A stretch of 29,737 nucleotides of DNA from CAZSVI01 sp964610205 (GCA_964610205.1 CAZSVI010000035.1:1-29737), one strand, 5' to 3'; positions 16,757-23,955 are shown, counted from the first letter of the stretch. Notes: generated from the letters alone by a model not told the origin. Translations and numbers: made by a program.

Positions 16757-17293
16757 CTACCATGAAAAAGAGTAGAACGCTTGCAGCGCAGCGGGTTTCT
16801 TGGCAATTTCCCCATCACGGTAAACATCGCCGGTAATAGTCATAAACCGGTTCGTGCTTCCGGAGATATACGCCTCAACACCGATACTGCGGTTATTTAT
16901 CCAGTATTTTTCCTCGTCGAATTTAAACCCAGGAGCATATCCGATAATGTGAAGACCGGTTTTTGATGGAGAACGCTCTATGTAGCAGTCCGGAAACATA
17001 TCCGCGACTTCAGCGGTTGTCGGTGTTAGGACATCTCCCGCACCAAGACAGTGGTCACAGTCGATAACAAACAAGCCATCAGCAATTAAAAAGCCGATAC
17101 CGTCATATCCGGAAGACATCCGCAGTGCGGTATCGAAATCTGTAAAGGTACTTTTCTTATTGGACTGCGCTCTGCCACAGGTTACCGGGTTGAAGGGGAC
17201 TTTTGTCTTGTCGCCGTTGTCACGATCTTCAAAACGCCAGCAGCAGAAATATCCGCGCTGGCACAGTGAAACGGGGATGTTGTTGAAATTCAT
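16757..17293 (-). CDS. Truncated primase/polymerase-like N-terminal domain
   Basis: A 178-residue protein resembling the N-terminal domain of phage and plasmid primases. Near the N-terminus is KTKVPFNPVTCGRAQSN, then GIGFLIADGLFVIDCDHC, with an acidic D-x-D pair that would bind metal, and YIERSPSKTGLHIIGYAP. NRFMTITGDVYRDGEIA lies near the end. Full-length relatives normally continue into a primase C-terminal and helicase region, but here the frame ends after ALQAFYSFSW, close to the left end of the element. It is therefore probably a truncated replication gene that may or may not still work. AAGGGGGAG precedes the ATG at 17293. Confidence 0.65.
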   Translation of the reverse strand: MNFNNIPVSLCQRGYFCCWRFEDRDNGDKTKVPFNPVTCGRAQSNKKSTFTDFDTALRMSSGYDGIGFLIADGLFVIDCDHCLGAGDVLTPTTAEVADMFPDCYIERSPSKTGLHIIGYAPGFKFDEEKYWINNRSIGVEAYISGSTNRFMTITGDVYRDGEIAKKPAALQAFYSFSW

Positions 17294-17308
17294 CTGACTC
17301 CCCCTTGA

Positions 17309-17349
17309 TATAGTAAGTAACTATATGCATATGTAGTTGAGTCCGACAA
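17309..17349 (-). promoter_or_regulatory. Promoter of the primase-like gene with operator-like palindromes
   Basis: On the minus strand TTGTCG (17349-17344), a 17-base spacer and TATAGT (17326-17321) form a good sigma-A promoter. ATATAGT (17309-17315) and ACTATAT (17321-17327) form a perfect 7-5-7 inverted repeat over the -10. A second dyad, AACTA (17320-17324) with TAGTT (17335-17339), surrounds ATATGCATAT. Such overlap suggests binding by a repressor of the element. Confidence 0.55.
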
Positions 17350-17452
17350 AAAAAGTTGTCCGCGAGAATTTCGCAAAAAATCGTTACGAACGCCAGGGCA
17401 AAATCATGAAGAAAATATTTACCAATTAAATAAATTATCCTAATTGTAAGAA

Positions 17453-17497
17453 ATAGTCGAACACCATTGAAAATACTGAGGTTCGGCTATTTTTTTG
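17453..17497 (+). terminator. Rho-independent terminator-like hairpin
   Basis: ATAGTCGAAC (17453-17462) pairs with GTTCGGCTAT (17481-17490), ten pairs with one G-T, with an 18-base loop, then TTTTTTGTTG. No clear plus-strand gene lies just upstream, so it may shield the next promoter from outside transcription. Confidence 0.55.
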
Positions 17498-17526
17498 TTG
17501 CTTTTTATCATTAAATAATGTATAAT
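17498..17526 (+). promoter_or_regulatory. Sigma-A promoter inside the element, plus strand
   Basis: TTGCTT (17498-17503), 17 bases, TATAAT (17521-17526). It points at the decayed ORF at 17561, which also has AAGGGG at a proper distance. Confidence 0.6.
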
Positions 17527-17560
17527 ATGTATATATACAACATTAAAGGGGTATTATAGA

Positions 17561-17762
17561 ATGAGTATGAATAAGACGAGTTTTTATAGTTATTTTTCAG
17601 TTCTAAATGATATGAGGCAAGAACGGCAGCGATCCTTATACGGGAAACCATGTAGAATCCGGCACATTTACCTTGAAAATATCCGAAACGGACGAATATG
17701 TGATAGAAATAAGCGGCAAAAAAGCCTCTGGCGAAATCATGTTAAAACGCCTTTCCGAGTAA
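17561..17762 (+). pseudogene. Small element gene, probably frameshifted
   Basis: A good promoter and ribosome site precede ATG 17561. That frame stays open for 72 codons to 17779, but its later part (many R, N and K) does not look like protein. A better candidate protein end lies in another frame: from 17652, VESGTFTLKISETDEYVIEI and SGKKASGEIMLKRLSE, ending at TAA 17760. The most economical reading is a small gene of about 65 codons broken by one or two small indels between about 17610 and 17652. I recognise no family. The intergenic stretches on both sides of it hold no other gene. Confidence 0.45.
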
Positions 17763-17933
17763 TTCGATCAGCAAAATAAAGTGAGCCATTCGGTTGATGC
17801 CCAACAAGAATATCCGTGTCAGACTATCTTAAAATGTTGAGAGTACTACCGAATAGCTCTTCGCGAACATTTTTGAGGTCTCATAAACGTTCTGTATCTG
17901 AAAGAAGTCAAAACAGTCTTAAAATTGCCCTAT

Positions 17934-17977
17934 AAAAAGAAAAATCTCTATCAAACGCCCTGCGAATGATAGAGATT
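17934..17977 (-). terminator. Rho-independent terminator of the HTH-kinase gene
   Basis: AATCTCTATCA (17943-17953) and TGATAGAGATT (17967-17977) form a perfect 11-pair stem with a 13-base loop. On the minus strand it is followed by TTTTTCTTTTT (17944-17934). It begins 15 bases after the stop of the gene at 17993. Confidence 0.85.
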
Positions 17978-17992
17978 AAGTTGTTTTTTGAC

Positions 17993-19243
17993 TTACAGAG
18001 ACTTTATCATTTCGATTGCTATCATAATCCACTGTGTTGCGCCGGTCAGGCGGTAACCTGTGAACCCGGCTTCTTTGAGAATGTCAACGACTTCACTTTC
18101 AGCAATATCCAGATTCAGCAAGTCGGATAACCCGCCGCGCTCCTTTACAATCTCTTTCACATAATCCCAGTAGGTACCGGCGTAGCCGAATGTCGTTGCG
18201 TATTGCTCCGGTTCGGCGACGGCGGCTTGCACCATTTCTTCGGTATCCTCATAGAACAGACTGCGCCCGTTATCGTATAGAGGATAGAAGTTCTCCGCAC
18301 CATTGCTTATTTTAATGGCGATATTGGAAAGGTGCCTGTCGTCCTGTCGGGTGATGAAGTCCAGTAGAATCATTTTTGCGATGTCGTCTTTGTACTGCGG
18401 ACGAACGAACACAAGGTTTTTATATTCGTTATCCGAACGCACGCCATCAAACAGACGGCGAAAATGTACGATGTACTCTTTTGAGAAGTCATACAGGAAA
18501 GCGGAGAACACAGTATCTTTATCTACACGATAAGCCGGACAGCAAGGTACACCGAGTTTTTGCGCCAGCAGATATACGGCAACTTCGGATTCCACATCGG
18601 TGGTCAGCGGGCTGATCCTCTGCTTATAAATCCCGTATTGCCCGTTATATACGCCGTAACGCTTAATGTTATAGCCCTCTGGCGTATCAATGCTGTCGCC
18701 GACCAAATCAATACGCTGGTGAAATACAGAATCGAAAACATCGGTAATTACCGAATCCAGCTGCTCATCTTCTCTGTTTGCAATCCAGAGTAAATCTTTC
18801 GGATGGATACCGCGAGTGATTTCAGCGATACGAAGAACATCATAATTAGAAAGACCGCAACGGAACAGAATTTTTTCAATATCCCGCCTGTCGCGACTCA
18901 CTACGCGCTCAGAAAGGAACTCGGCAAAACGCTCCGTACTCCAGCTATCTGAGCCGTGGGTGTACATGGACACAACAGAGTTAACCTTAGGTTTGCTGAA
19001 CTTCACATTGTTAGCGGAATCTATCATGGCGATAACGGCGTTATCCCACTTCAAATAGCGAAGCTGCTCTTTCGGCTTTTCGCGCCCGTCAGCGGGTTTT
19101 TCCGCATCCACCGGTATTTTATAGCTCTTACCCTGCTTCACCGCGCCGGGAATTTTGCCCTCGCTACAAAGTACGCGAACGCGTCGGTCTGATATGCCCC
19201 ACTTTTCGGCGGCTTGCAAGGCGGATATATATGGGGTACCCAT
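17993..19243 (-). CDS. Helix-turn-helix protein fused to a HipA-like kinase domain
   Basis: A 416-residue protein with two parts. Residues about 1-50 are an excisionase/MerR-like DNA-binding domain: ISALQAAEKWGISDRRVRVL, then IPGAVKQGKSYKIP. Residues about 190-415 look like a HipA/CtkA-type protein kinase. YGIYKQR (K207) is a candidate ATP-lysine, TDVESEVAVYLLAQKLGVP follows, FITRQDDRHLSNIAI is the catalytic loop (D302, H304, N307), and LYDNGRSLF (D324) is the metal-binding motif. HipA kinases phosphorylate proteins such as glutamyl-tRNA synthetase and are toxins paired with HTH antitoxins. Having a DNA-binding domain and the kinase in one chain is unusual compared with hipBA. The target is unknown. 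GGGAGGGA precedes the ATG; the gene has its own promoter and terminator. Confidence 0.75.
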   Translation of the reverse strand: MGTPYISALQAAEKWGISDRRVRVLCSEGKIPGAVKQGKSYKIPVDAEKPADGREKPKEQLRYLKWDNAVIAMIDSANNVKFSKPKVNSVVSMYTHGSDSWSTERFAEFLSERVVSRDRRDIEKILFRCGLSNYDVLRIAEITRGIHPKDLLWIANREDEQLDSVITDVFDSVFHQRIDLVGDSIDTPEGYNIKRYGVYNGQYGIYKQRISPLTTDVESEVAVYLLAQKLGVPCCPAYRVDKDTVFSAFLYDFSKEYIVHFRRLFDGVRSDNEYKNLVFVRPQYKDDIAKMILLDFITRQDDRHLSNIAIKISNGAENFYPLYDNGRSLFYEDTEEMVQAAVAEPEQYATTFGYAGTYWDYVKEIVKERGGLSDLLNLDIAESEVVDILKEAGFTGYRLTGATQWIMIAIEMIKSL

Positions 19244-19270
19244 AGCGTAATCCCTCCCTTCACATTGAAC

Positions 19271-19299
19271 AGTATAGCATTAAACGGAATAAAAGTCAA
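19271..19299 (-). promoter_or_regulatory. Strong sigma-A promoter of the HTH-kinase gene
   Basis: On the minus strand TTGACT (19299-19294), a 17-base spacer and TATACT (19276-19271), 28 bases before the ATG. This is one of the best promoter matches in the window, so the kinase is probably transcribed separately from the recombinase. Confidence 0.8.
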
Positions 19300-19379
19300 G
19301 ATGCATTATTCCGATTTTACTGTGCGGACAAACCCGGCAAAATCAGGCTCTGCGGACAATCTTTTCTAAATGTTTGTGA

Positions 19380-19410
19380 CTGTCAGTGTAAGCCACCCGC
19401 GCACCGACAG
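19380..19410 (-). terminator. Hairpin after the recombinase gene
   Basis: On the minus strand CTGTCGGTG pairs with CACTGACAG (nine pairs, one G-U, 13-base loop), beginning 14 bases after the recombinase stop. There is no strong T-run after it, so terminator function is only possible. Confidence 0.4.
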
Positions 19411-19423
19411 GATTTAACACCAC

Positions 19424-20911
19424 TTACTCAGCAAATTCAATATTCGCTATCCTCGCTTCAGACCGCCTTGCTCCGTCGAGCTTGACATTTTCAATGATTA
19501 TCCGCCTCACGAACTTCAGTAAAAACTGCCGTTTTTCCGAATCGGTGAGCAGTTCCCAGTTTTCACGAATGCTTGTGATGATTTTAATATGTACATCGGC
19601 ATCTTCGGATACAGCTTCGTTTCCGAGTTTGGCAAGCTCTGCGCTGATGAGCTCCGTATCACTATCCAGTTTAGCTTTCATATGGCGGTAGGATTCAAAA
19701 TCAATCCCGCCATCGCAATAGGAATCCATTATCTCCCGGTGGCGTTTCTTGATGTTATTCAGTTTTTCCATATAGCTTTGGATTTGCTCTTCGTTGTTCG
19801 TTTGTCCGGTTTCAGCCTGTTCGAGTTCGCAATTCATATCATCGGTAACTTCCAGGTCGGCAATGCGGTCTATGTATTCCAGAAAAGCCGCTTCAACCTT
19901 GCGGTGGCTCAAATCGCCGCGCATTTCACATCCGCCGTTTTGCACGTTGTTTTGACAGCGGTAGGAACAATGGTACTCAAATCCGCCGTCTTTATTTGGT
20001 GTTCTCCGGTTGTGCGTGCTCAACTTACAGCCGCAGTTGGCGCAATATAAAAACCCGAGGAAGTAATTCTTCTCAACAGGCTTTTTCGTTTTTGAAGTAG
20101 CTTGATTCTTTCCTGCCAGTTTTACAGCAGACTCAAAAAGCTCCTCTGAAATAATCGGCTCGTGCAGCCCGTCAAGTTCTACATAATTCTCCTCGTCACT
20201 GATGAAGTGCCGAACCTTTCCGATGTATGTACAGTTGGTAAGAACATTCTTTATGCTTTTTCTATCCCACAGCTTGCCTGTCTTGGACGGTATCCCGCGC
20301 AAATTCATAAGCCGCATGATGCTGTTGAGTGACATATTCTCATTGACAAACTTATCGAATATCTCGCGGACAATTGCCGCTTCTTCTTCGTTTATTGTCT
20401 GCACTTTCTTGCCGGGTTCGCGGTCATAGCCGTAGCTGGCATGGGAAGAACACAGACTATAACCCTCCTTAACTTTTCGGTCACGCCCCATTTTTACGCG
20501 CTCGATGATATTCTCGCGCTCAAACTCGGCAAAGATGCCGATTATCTTGATAAACATGCGCCCGCTTGCCGTCTGCGTGTCAATGCTCTCCATGAGCGAA
20601 TTGAACGCACAGTTGTATTGATTGAAAAGGTCAACCAGAAAAACCAAATCCGATGTGCTTCGGGTAAGGCGATCAATTTTATAGACAAGCACATTTTTAA
20701 CACGCCCCGCCTTAACGTCCGCAATCAGACGGCTTATGGCGGGGCGGTCTGTGATATTTTTTCCTGATATGCCTTCGTCAATGTAAAGTTCAAAAAGTGA
20801 CCAGTCCTTAATCCTTGTATAATCCCTAAGCTTTTCCTCCTGCCCCCGGATGGAGAAGCCCTCCATAACTTGTTCTTCCGTGCTTACACGAATATAGATT
20901 CCAGTTTCCAA
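19424..20911 (-). CDS. Large serine recombinase (site-specific integrase)
   Basis: A 495-residue recombinase that probably integrates and excises this element. The N-terminal resolvase domain has the nucleophile S10 in YIRVSTEEQ, then DEGISGKNITDRPA and KIDRLTRS; SGRMFIKIIGIFAEFERENI leads into the long helix. The Recombinase domain follows (about 155-260: SYGYDRE, then GIPSKTGKLWDRKSIKNVL). A zinc ribbon has C290-x2-C293 and later C315/C319/C328. A coiled coil spans about 340-440. It starts with TTG at 20911, behind GAGGG, with an in-frame stop shortly upstream, so no longer form is possible. The family normally joins a short attB to attP and needs a directionality factor for excision. Nothing in the protein looks broken. 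Confidence 0.95.
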   Translation of the reverse strand: METGIYIRVSTEEQVMEGFSIRGQEEKLRDYTRIKDWSLFELYIDEGISGKNITDRPAISRLIADVKAGRVKNVLVYKIDRLTRSTSDLVFLVDLFNQYNCAFNSLMESIDTQTASGRMFIKIIGIFAEFERENIIERVKMGRDRKVKEGYSLCSSHASYGYDREPGKKVQTINEEEAAIVREIFDKFVNENMSLNSIMRLMNLRGIPSKTGKLWDRKSIKNVLTNCTYIGKVRHFISDEENYVELDGLHEPIISEELFESAVKLAGKNQATSKTKKPVEKNYFLGFLYCANCGCKLSTHNRRTPNKDGGFEYHCSYRCQNNVQNGGCEMRGDLSHRKVEAAFLEYIDRIADLEVTDDMNCELEQAETGQTNNEEQIQSYMEKLNNIKKRHREIMDSYCDGGIDFESYRHMKAKLDSDTELISAELAKLGNEAVSEDADVHIKIITSIRENWELLTDSEKRQFLLKFVRRIIIENVKLDGARRSEARIANIEFAE

Positions 20912-20934
20912 AAGCGTACCCTCGATTCTGATTA

Positions 20935-21051
20935 TTATTCAGATATCGTCCTTTTCGCTTTCTTCCTCGGAATCGATGTCCTTAGGAAAAACTTTAACAT
21001 CTCTAGCTGAAGTTTTTTCGGCAGTACGATTCGATTCTCTGAAATTGTCAT
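20935..21051 (-). CDS. Small ORF upstream of the recombinase
   Basis: AGAGGTG lies 6 bases before ATG 21051. The frame encodes 38 residues (MTISENRIVLPKK, then a basic end RKKAKRTISE) and stops 23 bases before the recombinase TTG. A second frame over the same DNA ends ARDVKVFPKDIDSEEESEKD at TGA 20939; it looks more protein-like but has no start. A one-base slip at the A6 run (about 21010-21015) would join the start of the first to the end of the second. So this is a short regulatory protein, a frameshifted gene, or a slippage product. Given its place it could affect recombination direction, but that is speculation. Confidence 0.45.
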   Translation of the reverse strand: MTISENRIVLPKKLQLEMLKFFLRTSIPRKKAKRTISE

Positions 21052-21105
21052 GTTTTTCACCTCTTTACACTCTATGCAAGGAGGCACGTACAACTTGACA
21101 TTTTC

Positions 21106-21134
21106 AGTTGGGCTTTTTTAGGAGACAACCAATT
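21106..21134 (+). repeat. Internal copy of the right end of the element
   Basis: GTTGGGCTTTTTTAGGAGAC followed by AACCAATT matches the true right end (21172-21200) at 25 of 29 bases in the same orientation, 66 bases away. It even includes the CAAT core. The 37 bases between the copies hold no gene. Confidence 0.7.
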
Positions 21135-21171
21135 ATGACGAACAATGTCGAATTATGGTGTGTTATCCCTC

Positions 21172-21199
21172 TATTGGGCTATTTTAGGAGACCACCAAT
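21172..21199 (+). repeat. Right end of the inserted element (attR): inverted end and direct repeat
   Basis: TATTGGGCTATTTTAGGAGA then CCAC (21172-21195) is the inverted counterpart of the left end. ACCAAT (21194-21199) repeats the left junction bases. The amidase frame resumes with TTT at 21200. Confidence 0.75.
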
Positions 21200-21580
21200 T
21201 TTATCTCCCAATGCCTTTACGCCGGATGCAAAACAATGAACGGAAAGCCCGTTTACGGATGGCATTATTATAACAGCTATAACCGGACGGCGTCATGGAC
21301 GGGAGTACAGTATCTGTATAATTTCCTGACAGGCAACATGGGAGCGGGCCCCTATGCAAGCGAAGTTCCCATCTTTCAGATAAAAACCGCTGATATCATT
21401 CAACTTTCCTTTGACGGTGCGGTATTCAGGCATTCTCTTTTTGTAGTTGAAACAGGTAGGGAAAATAAACCGCACAACGTTAAAATTGCCACCCATACCT
21501 TTGACAGGGATTATTATCCGCTGGAGAATTATGCATATAATAAATACCGATGCCTTCATATAAAAGGATACAGGAAATAG
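21200..21580 (+). pseudogene. 3' part of the split Amidase_6-type gene
   Basis: The frame resumes as FISQCLYAGCKTMNGKPVYG, then WHYYNSYNRTASWTGVQYLY and NFLTGNMGAGPYASEV, to TAG 21578. Read after the N38 codon of the left piece it gives GGDCTN-FISQCLYAG, the expected Amidase_6 block, and FRHSLFVVE supplies the probable catalytic His. An ATG at 21236 could start a 114-residue piece, but that would lack the nucleophile Cys and has no good ribosome site. The restored protein would be 164 residues with no signal peptide. The gene ends 15 bases from the convergent DUF1015 gene. Confidence 0.85.
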
Positions 21581-21595
21581 GATGAAAACGGGTTT

Positions 21596-22969
21596 TTATC
21601 GCTTAACACTTATATTCCTGCACTCAAGATAAAAACGTTTCTCTCTTGCTTCACCCATGGAAAAAGTTTTTCGTGGGAGAGCGCCTTCCAAAATTACGGT
21701 TTTGAATAAATCAGCTTTTTCCATTGGTGACAGAATAAAACCCATGTTTTGCTCCTGTCTGCCCAGTCGTTCGACAACATCATCACCATGTACGTAATCA
21801 ATTTCCACATTATTGTTTTCTTTTAAGTAAGCGTCAAGAAAGTACTGCAGTGTTCCGACATCCAGTGTAAACCGGGGCTTGTCCGCCCATATATATCCGT
21901 TTTTACCGCTTGAGACAAAGGGTATGATATGCCTGTCCAAACTGTCGGGCGGTATGTTTTTTTTGTCTGAAACCGTTTCATATCCGCATTTAAGCCCTTC
22001 ATTGCGATAGAAAGATACAAAGGAGGATAACAAACCGGTGGAATCAACATTGAATAAAACCCTGTGAATGGGCTCGAATTCCAGGCCTGAGTCATGCACA
22101 TTCACCAATTCTATCAGTGCATAACGGGATGGATGGGTTTCCAGTTCATCCTTCGAAAGGGAAGGTTTCATAAGCTCCCAACAGGCCTTAGCGGTTGCCA
22201 GGGAATGATTTCCGTCTCCGACTGCAAAAAGCAGAGGGCAGAACGGTGAATCCACATTGTATTTTTTATAAAAAGTTTGAGGTGATTTCAGCTTTTTAAG
22301 GCTTTCTAATATTTCTTCGAGTAAAGACTCATCATTAAGCTGATATCCTTCCAGATGACCGCCGTTTAACATCAGATCAAAAGAATAGAGATTGTTCATT
22401 CTTTTTTTATGGATGGACAAAGGTTCAATGGTTTTGCATTCGGGATCGTCAATTAGCAGCATAATATGGGGAAGCTCCAGGCAGGCTTTTTCACGAATAC
22501 GTATCCGGGGCGGAAGCCTGTCAATAATTGTTCCTTCGGTAGCCCGTATGAGTGTTTGTGAATCCGCCGAAAAATCGTAATTATCCAGATCAACCGCGAA
22601 AATAAGGCCTTTTCTGGTTTTACCGGAGCTCCCTTCTTCACGGTAAGTTGTCCTCTCTATGTAAATCATTGAATTTTCAATTTCACTGAAATAATTGTTA
22701 TCCAGATATTCACCCATGCATTTGTTTATATTAAAAATCCTTTTCTGTTTTTCATCCTGGTTTTCCCTTTCAAGATATACTTCTGGAAAAATCAGATTTA
22801 GGGTGGAAGGTGAATTGCCGACGAAGCTACTCACCTTTTGCCAGTATTCAGGCTCGGAAGTATACTGATCACAGGCTACAACCGCCCATTTATTAATATC
22901 AATGCCTGATTTTGGTATTAAAACCGATGTAAGATCAATTCCAAGTTCATTTTTAAAACGCGTCTTCAT
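21596..22969 (-). CDS. DUF1015 family protein
   Basis: A 457-residue cytoplasmic protein of the DUF1015 family (PF06245), widespread in anaerobes and of unknown function. Typical blocks are WAVVACDQYTSEPEYW near residue 28, then FPEVYL, FAVDLDNYDF, IDRLPPRIRIREKACLELPH, a central FAVGDGNHSLATAKACWE and YIWADKPRF. The GDGNHS motif is the family hallmark. The ATG at 22969 is chosen for the GGGGG site before it; an in-frame upstream ATG at 23014 lacks one. It converges with the split amidase gene and diverges from the PRC-barrel gene. No partner gene hints at its job. Confidence 0.9.
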   Translation of the reverse strand: MKTRFKNELGIDLTSVLIPKSGIDINKWAVVACDQYTSEPEYWQKVSSFVGNSPSTLNLIFPEVYLERENQDEKQKRIFNINKCMGEYLDNNYFSEIENSMIYIERTTYREEGSSGKTRKGLIFAVDLDNYDFSADSQTLIRATEGTIIDRLPPRIRIREKACLELPHIMLLIDDPECKTIEPLSIHKKRMNNLYSFDLMLNGGHLEGYQLNDESLLEEILESLKKLKSPQTFYKKYNVDSPFCPLLFAVGDGNHSLATAKACWELMKPSLSKDELETHPSRYALIELVNVHDSGLEFEPIHRVLFNVDSTGLLSSFVSFYRNEGLKCGYETVSDKKNIPPDSLDRHIIPFVSSGKNGYIWADKPRFTLDVGTLQYFLDAYLKENNNVEIDYVHGDDVVERLGRQEQNMGFILSPMEKADLFKTVILEGALPRKTFSMGEAREKRFYLECRNISVKR

Positions 22970-23203
22970 TGAAAACCCCCAATTCTTAGTATAAGGTGAC
23001 AATGCATAAAACACTGTATGTTTTACCCATTGTCGCTTTGCGGTAGAAACAGGTTCAACTTGTTAAGTTTTTAGCCAACAAGGTCAATTTTAATAGAATA
23101 TGTAAATTAAGTCAAATGAAAAATGACGCATTCTTTTGTCTGTTTAATGAAATAATAACATTGTGATTTGATGAGTCCATGACTGTATGCTGAAGGAGTC
23201 CAT

Positions 23204-23746
23204 ATGCTTTATTGGTTTGAATTTGCGGGCACTGCGGTATTTGCGGGAAAAAGGCGGATAGGGCATATAGAAAACATAATGCTTGAGCCGGATAAAAAGG
23301 TAATAACTGGATTTTTACTGGAAAAAAGAAACAGGGATTTATGGCCCCGCTTTTTTAAGTTCAGTCAGATTCAAACAATTGAAGCAGACAGCATTAAATT
23401 AAAGGATACGCCGCAAATAGAAATGTTATCCGGAGCCGCCAGGAAAAATTATATACTTGCAGAGGACTTTATCAATCATTCCATTCTCGATGAAAAGGGA
23501 GAATGGATTGGACGTGTAGTGGATTTTGCATTTAACCCGACGAATGGAATTTTAAAGGAGATGATTATATCCGCAGGTCTTCTGGATGATATCTGGCATG
23601 GAAGGAAAAGTATGCCCGTACTCAGTAATGTTGAATTTTCCCGGGAATTGATCCATATCGATCAGGAAATAAAAGAAGAAATATCCAGCCTTGATAAGGG
23701 ACTGAAAAACTGGCTTGACAGAGAAAAAATACCAAAAAACCAATAA
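23204..23746 (+). CDS. PRC-barrel domain protein
   Basis: A 180-residue protein with two PRC-barrel-like modules. The first (about 10-75) has GKRRIGHIENIMLEPDKKVI and a following beta segment. The second (about 85-160) has SILDEKGEWIGRVVDFAF, then NPTNGILKEMIIS. PRC barrels are small beta domains found in photosynthetic reaction centre H subunits, RimM and many uncharacterised Firmicutes proteins, where they probably bind partners or small molecules. AAGGAG precedes the ATG. A similar gene (yrrD) lies near alaS in B. subtilis, so the neighbourhood PRC, AI-2E permease, alaS is partly conserved. A small YtxH-like gene follows after 29 bases. Confidence 0.85.
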   Translation: MLYWFEFAGTAVFAGKRRIGHIENIMLEPDKKVITGFLLEKRNRDLWPRFFKFSQIQTIEADSIKLKDTPQIEMLSGAARKNYILAEDFINHSILDEKGEWIGRVVDFAFNPTNGILKEMIISAGLLDDIWHGRKSMPVLSNVEFSRELIHIDQEIKEEISSLDKGLKNWLDREKIPKNQ

Positions 23747-23775
23747 CTGTTGTTTAAGAGTAGGAGGTTAATAAT

Positions 23776-23955
23776 ATGAGAAGTGGATTTACAAGCGGTA
23801 TTATGATTGGCGGTGTTGTCGGCGCTGCCATGTCTATGATTGCAAATCATGATATTGATATGAAAAAGACAAGAAGACGGATGATGCGTATCGGTAGAAA
23901 CATGTATAAGAAATCCAGGCGGTTTATTACCGATATCTCGGCTATAATGCATTAA
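23776..23955 (+). CDS. YtxH-like small membrane protein
   Basis: A 59-residue protein with a strong TAGGAGG ribosome site. It has one glycine-rich hydrophobic span (SGIMIGGVVGAAMSMIA, about 7-23) followed by a basic tail (KKTRRRMMRIGRN, then MYKKSRRF). This is the build of YtxH-type small membrane proteins, anchored at the N-terminus with a cytoplasmic basic tail. Function is unknown. It is co-directional with the PRC-barrel gene and probably in one transcript. Confidence 0.75.
   Translation: MRSGFTSGIMIGGVVGAAMSMIANHDIDMKKTRRRMMRIGRNMYKKSRRFITDISAIMH

Larger units (their letters stand above)
16672..21199. mobile_element. Serine-recombinase element of about 4.5 kb interrupting an amidase gene
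   Basis: The borders are set by three independent signs: the split reading frame, the ACCAAT direct repeats, and the inverted ends GTGGTCTCCTAAA (left) and TTTAGGAGACCAC (right). The exact cut point within the shared bases cannot be told. Contents from left: truncated primase-like ORF (minus), decayed small ORF (plus), HTH/HipA-like kinase fusion (minus), large serine recombinase (minus) and a 38-codon ORF (minus). There are no conjugation, capsid or lysis genes, so it is either a minimal integrative element or the remnant of a larger one. Its genes look somewhat richer in G and C than the flanks. Joining the flanks at one ACCAAT restores the amidase frame without a single lost base. Confidence 0.85.

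Noticed and set aside
21095..21123. Perfect TTGACA on the plus strand near the right end of the element
   Set aside because: No acceptable -10 lies 15-19 bases further on, and the site overlaps the repeated element end.
21106..21200. CRISPR-like direct repeats
   Set aside because: There are only two copies, the second being the element border itself; no array and no cas genes.
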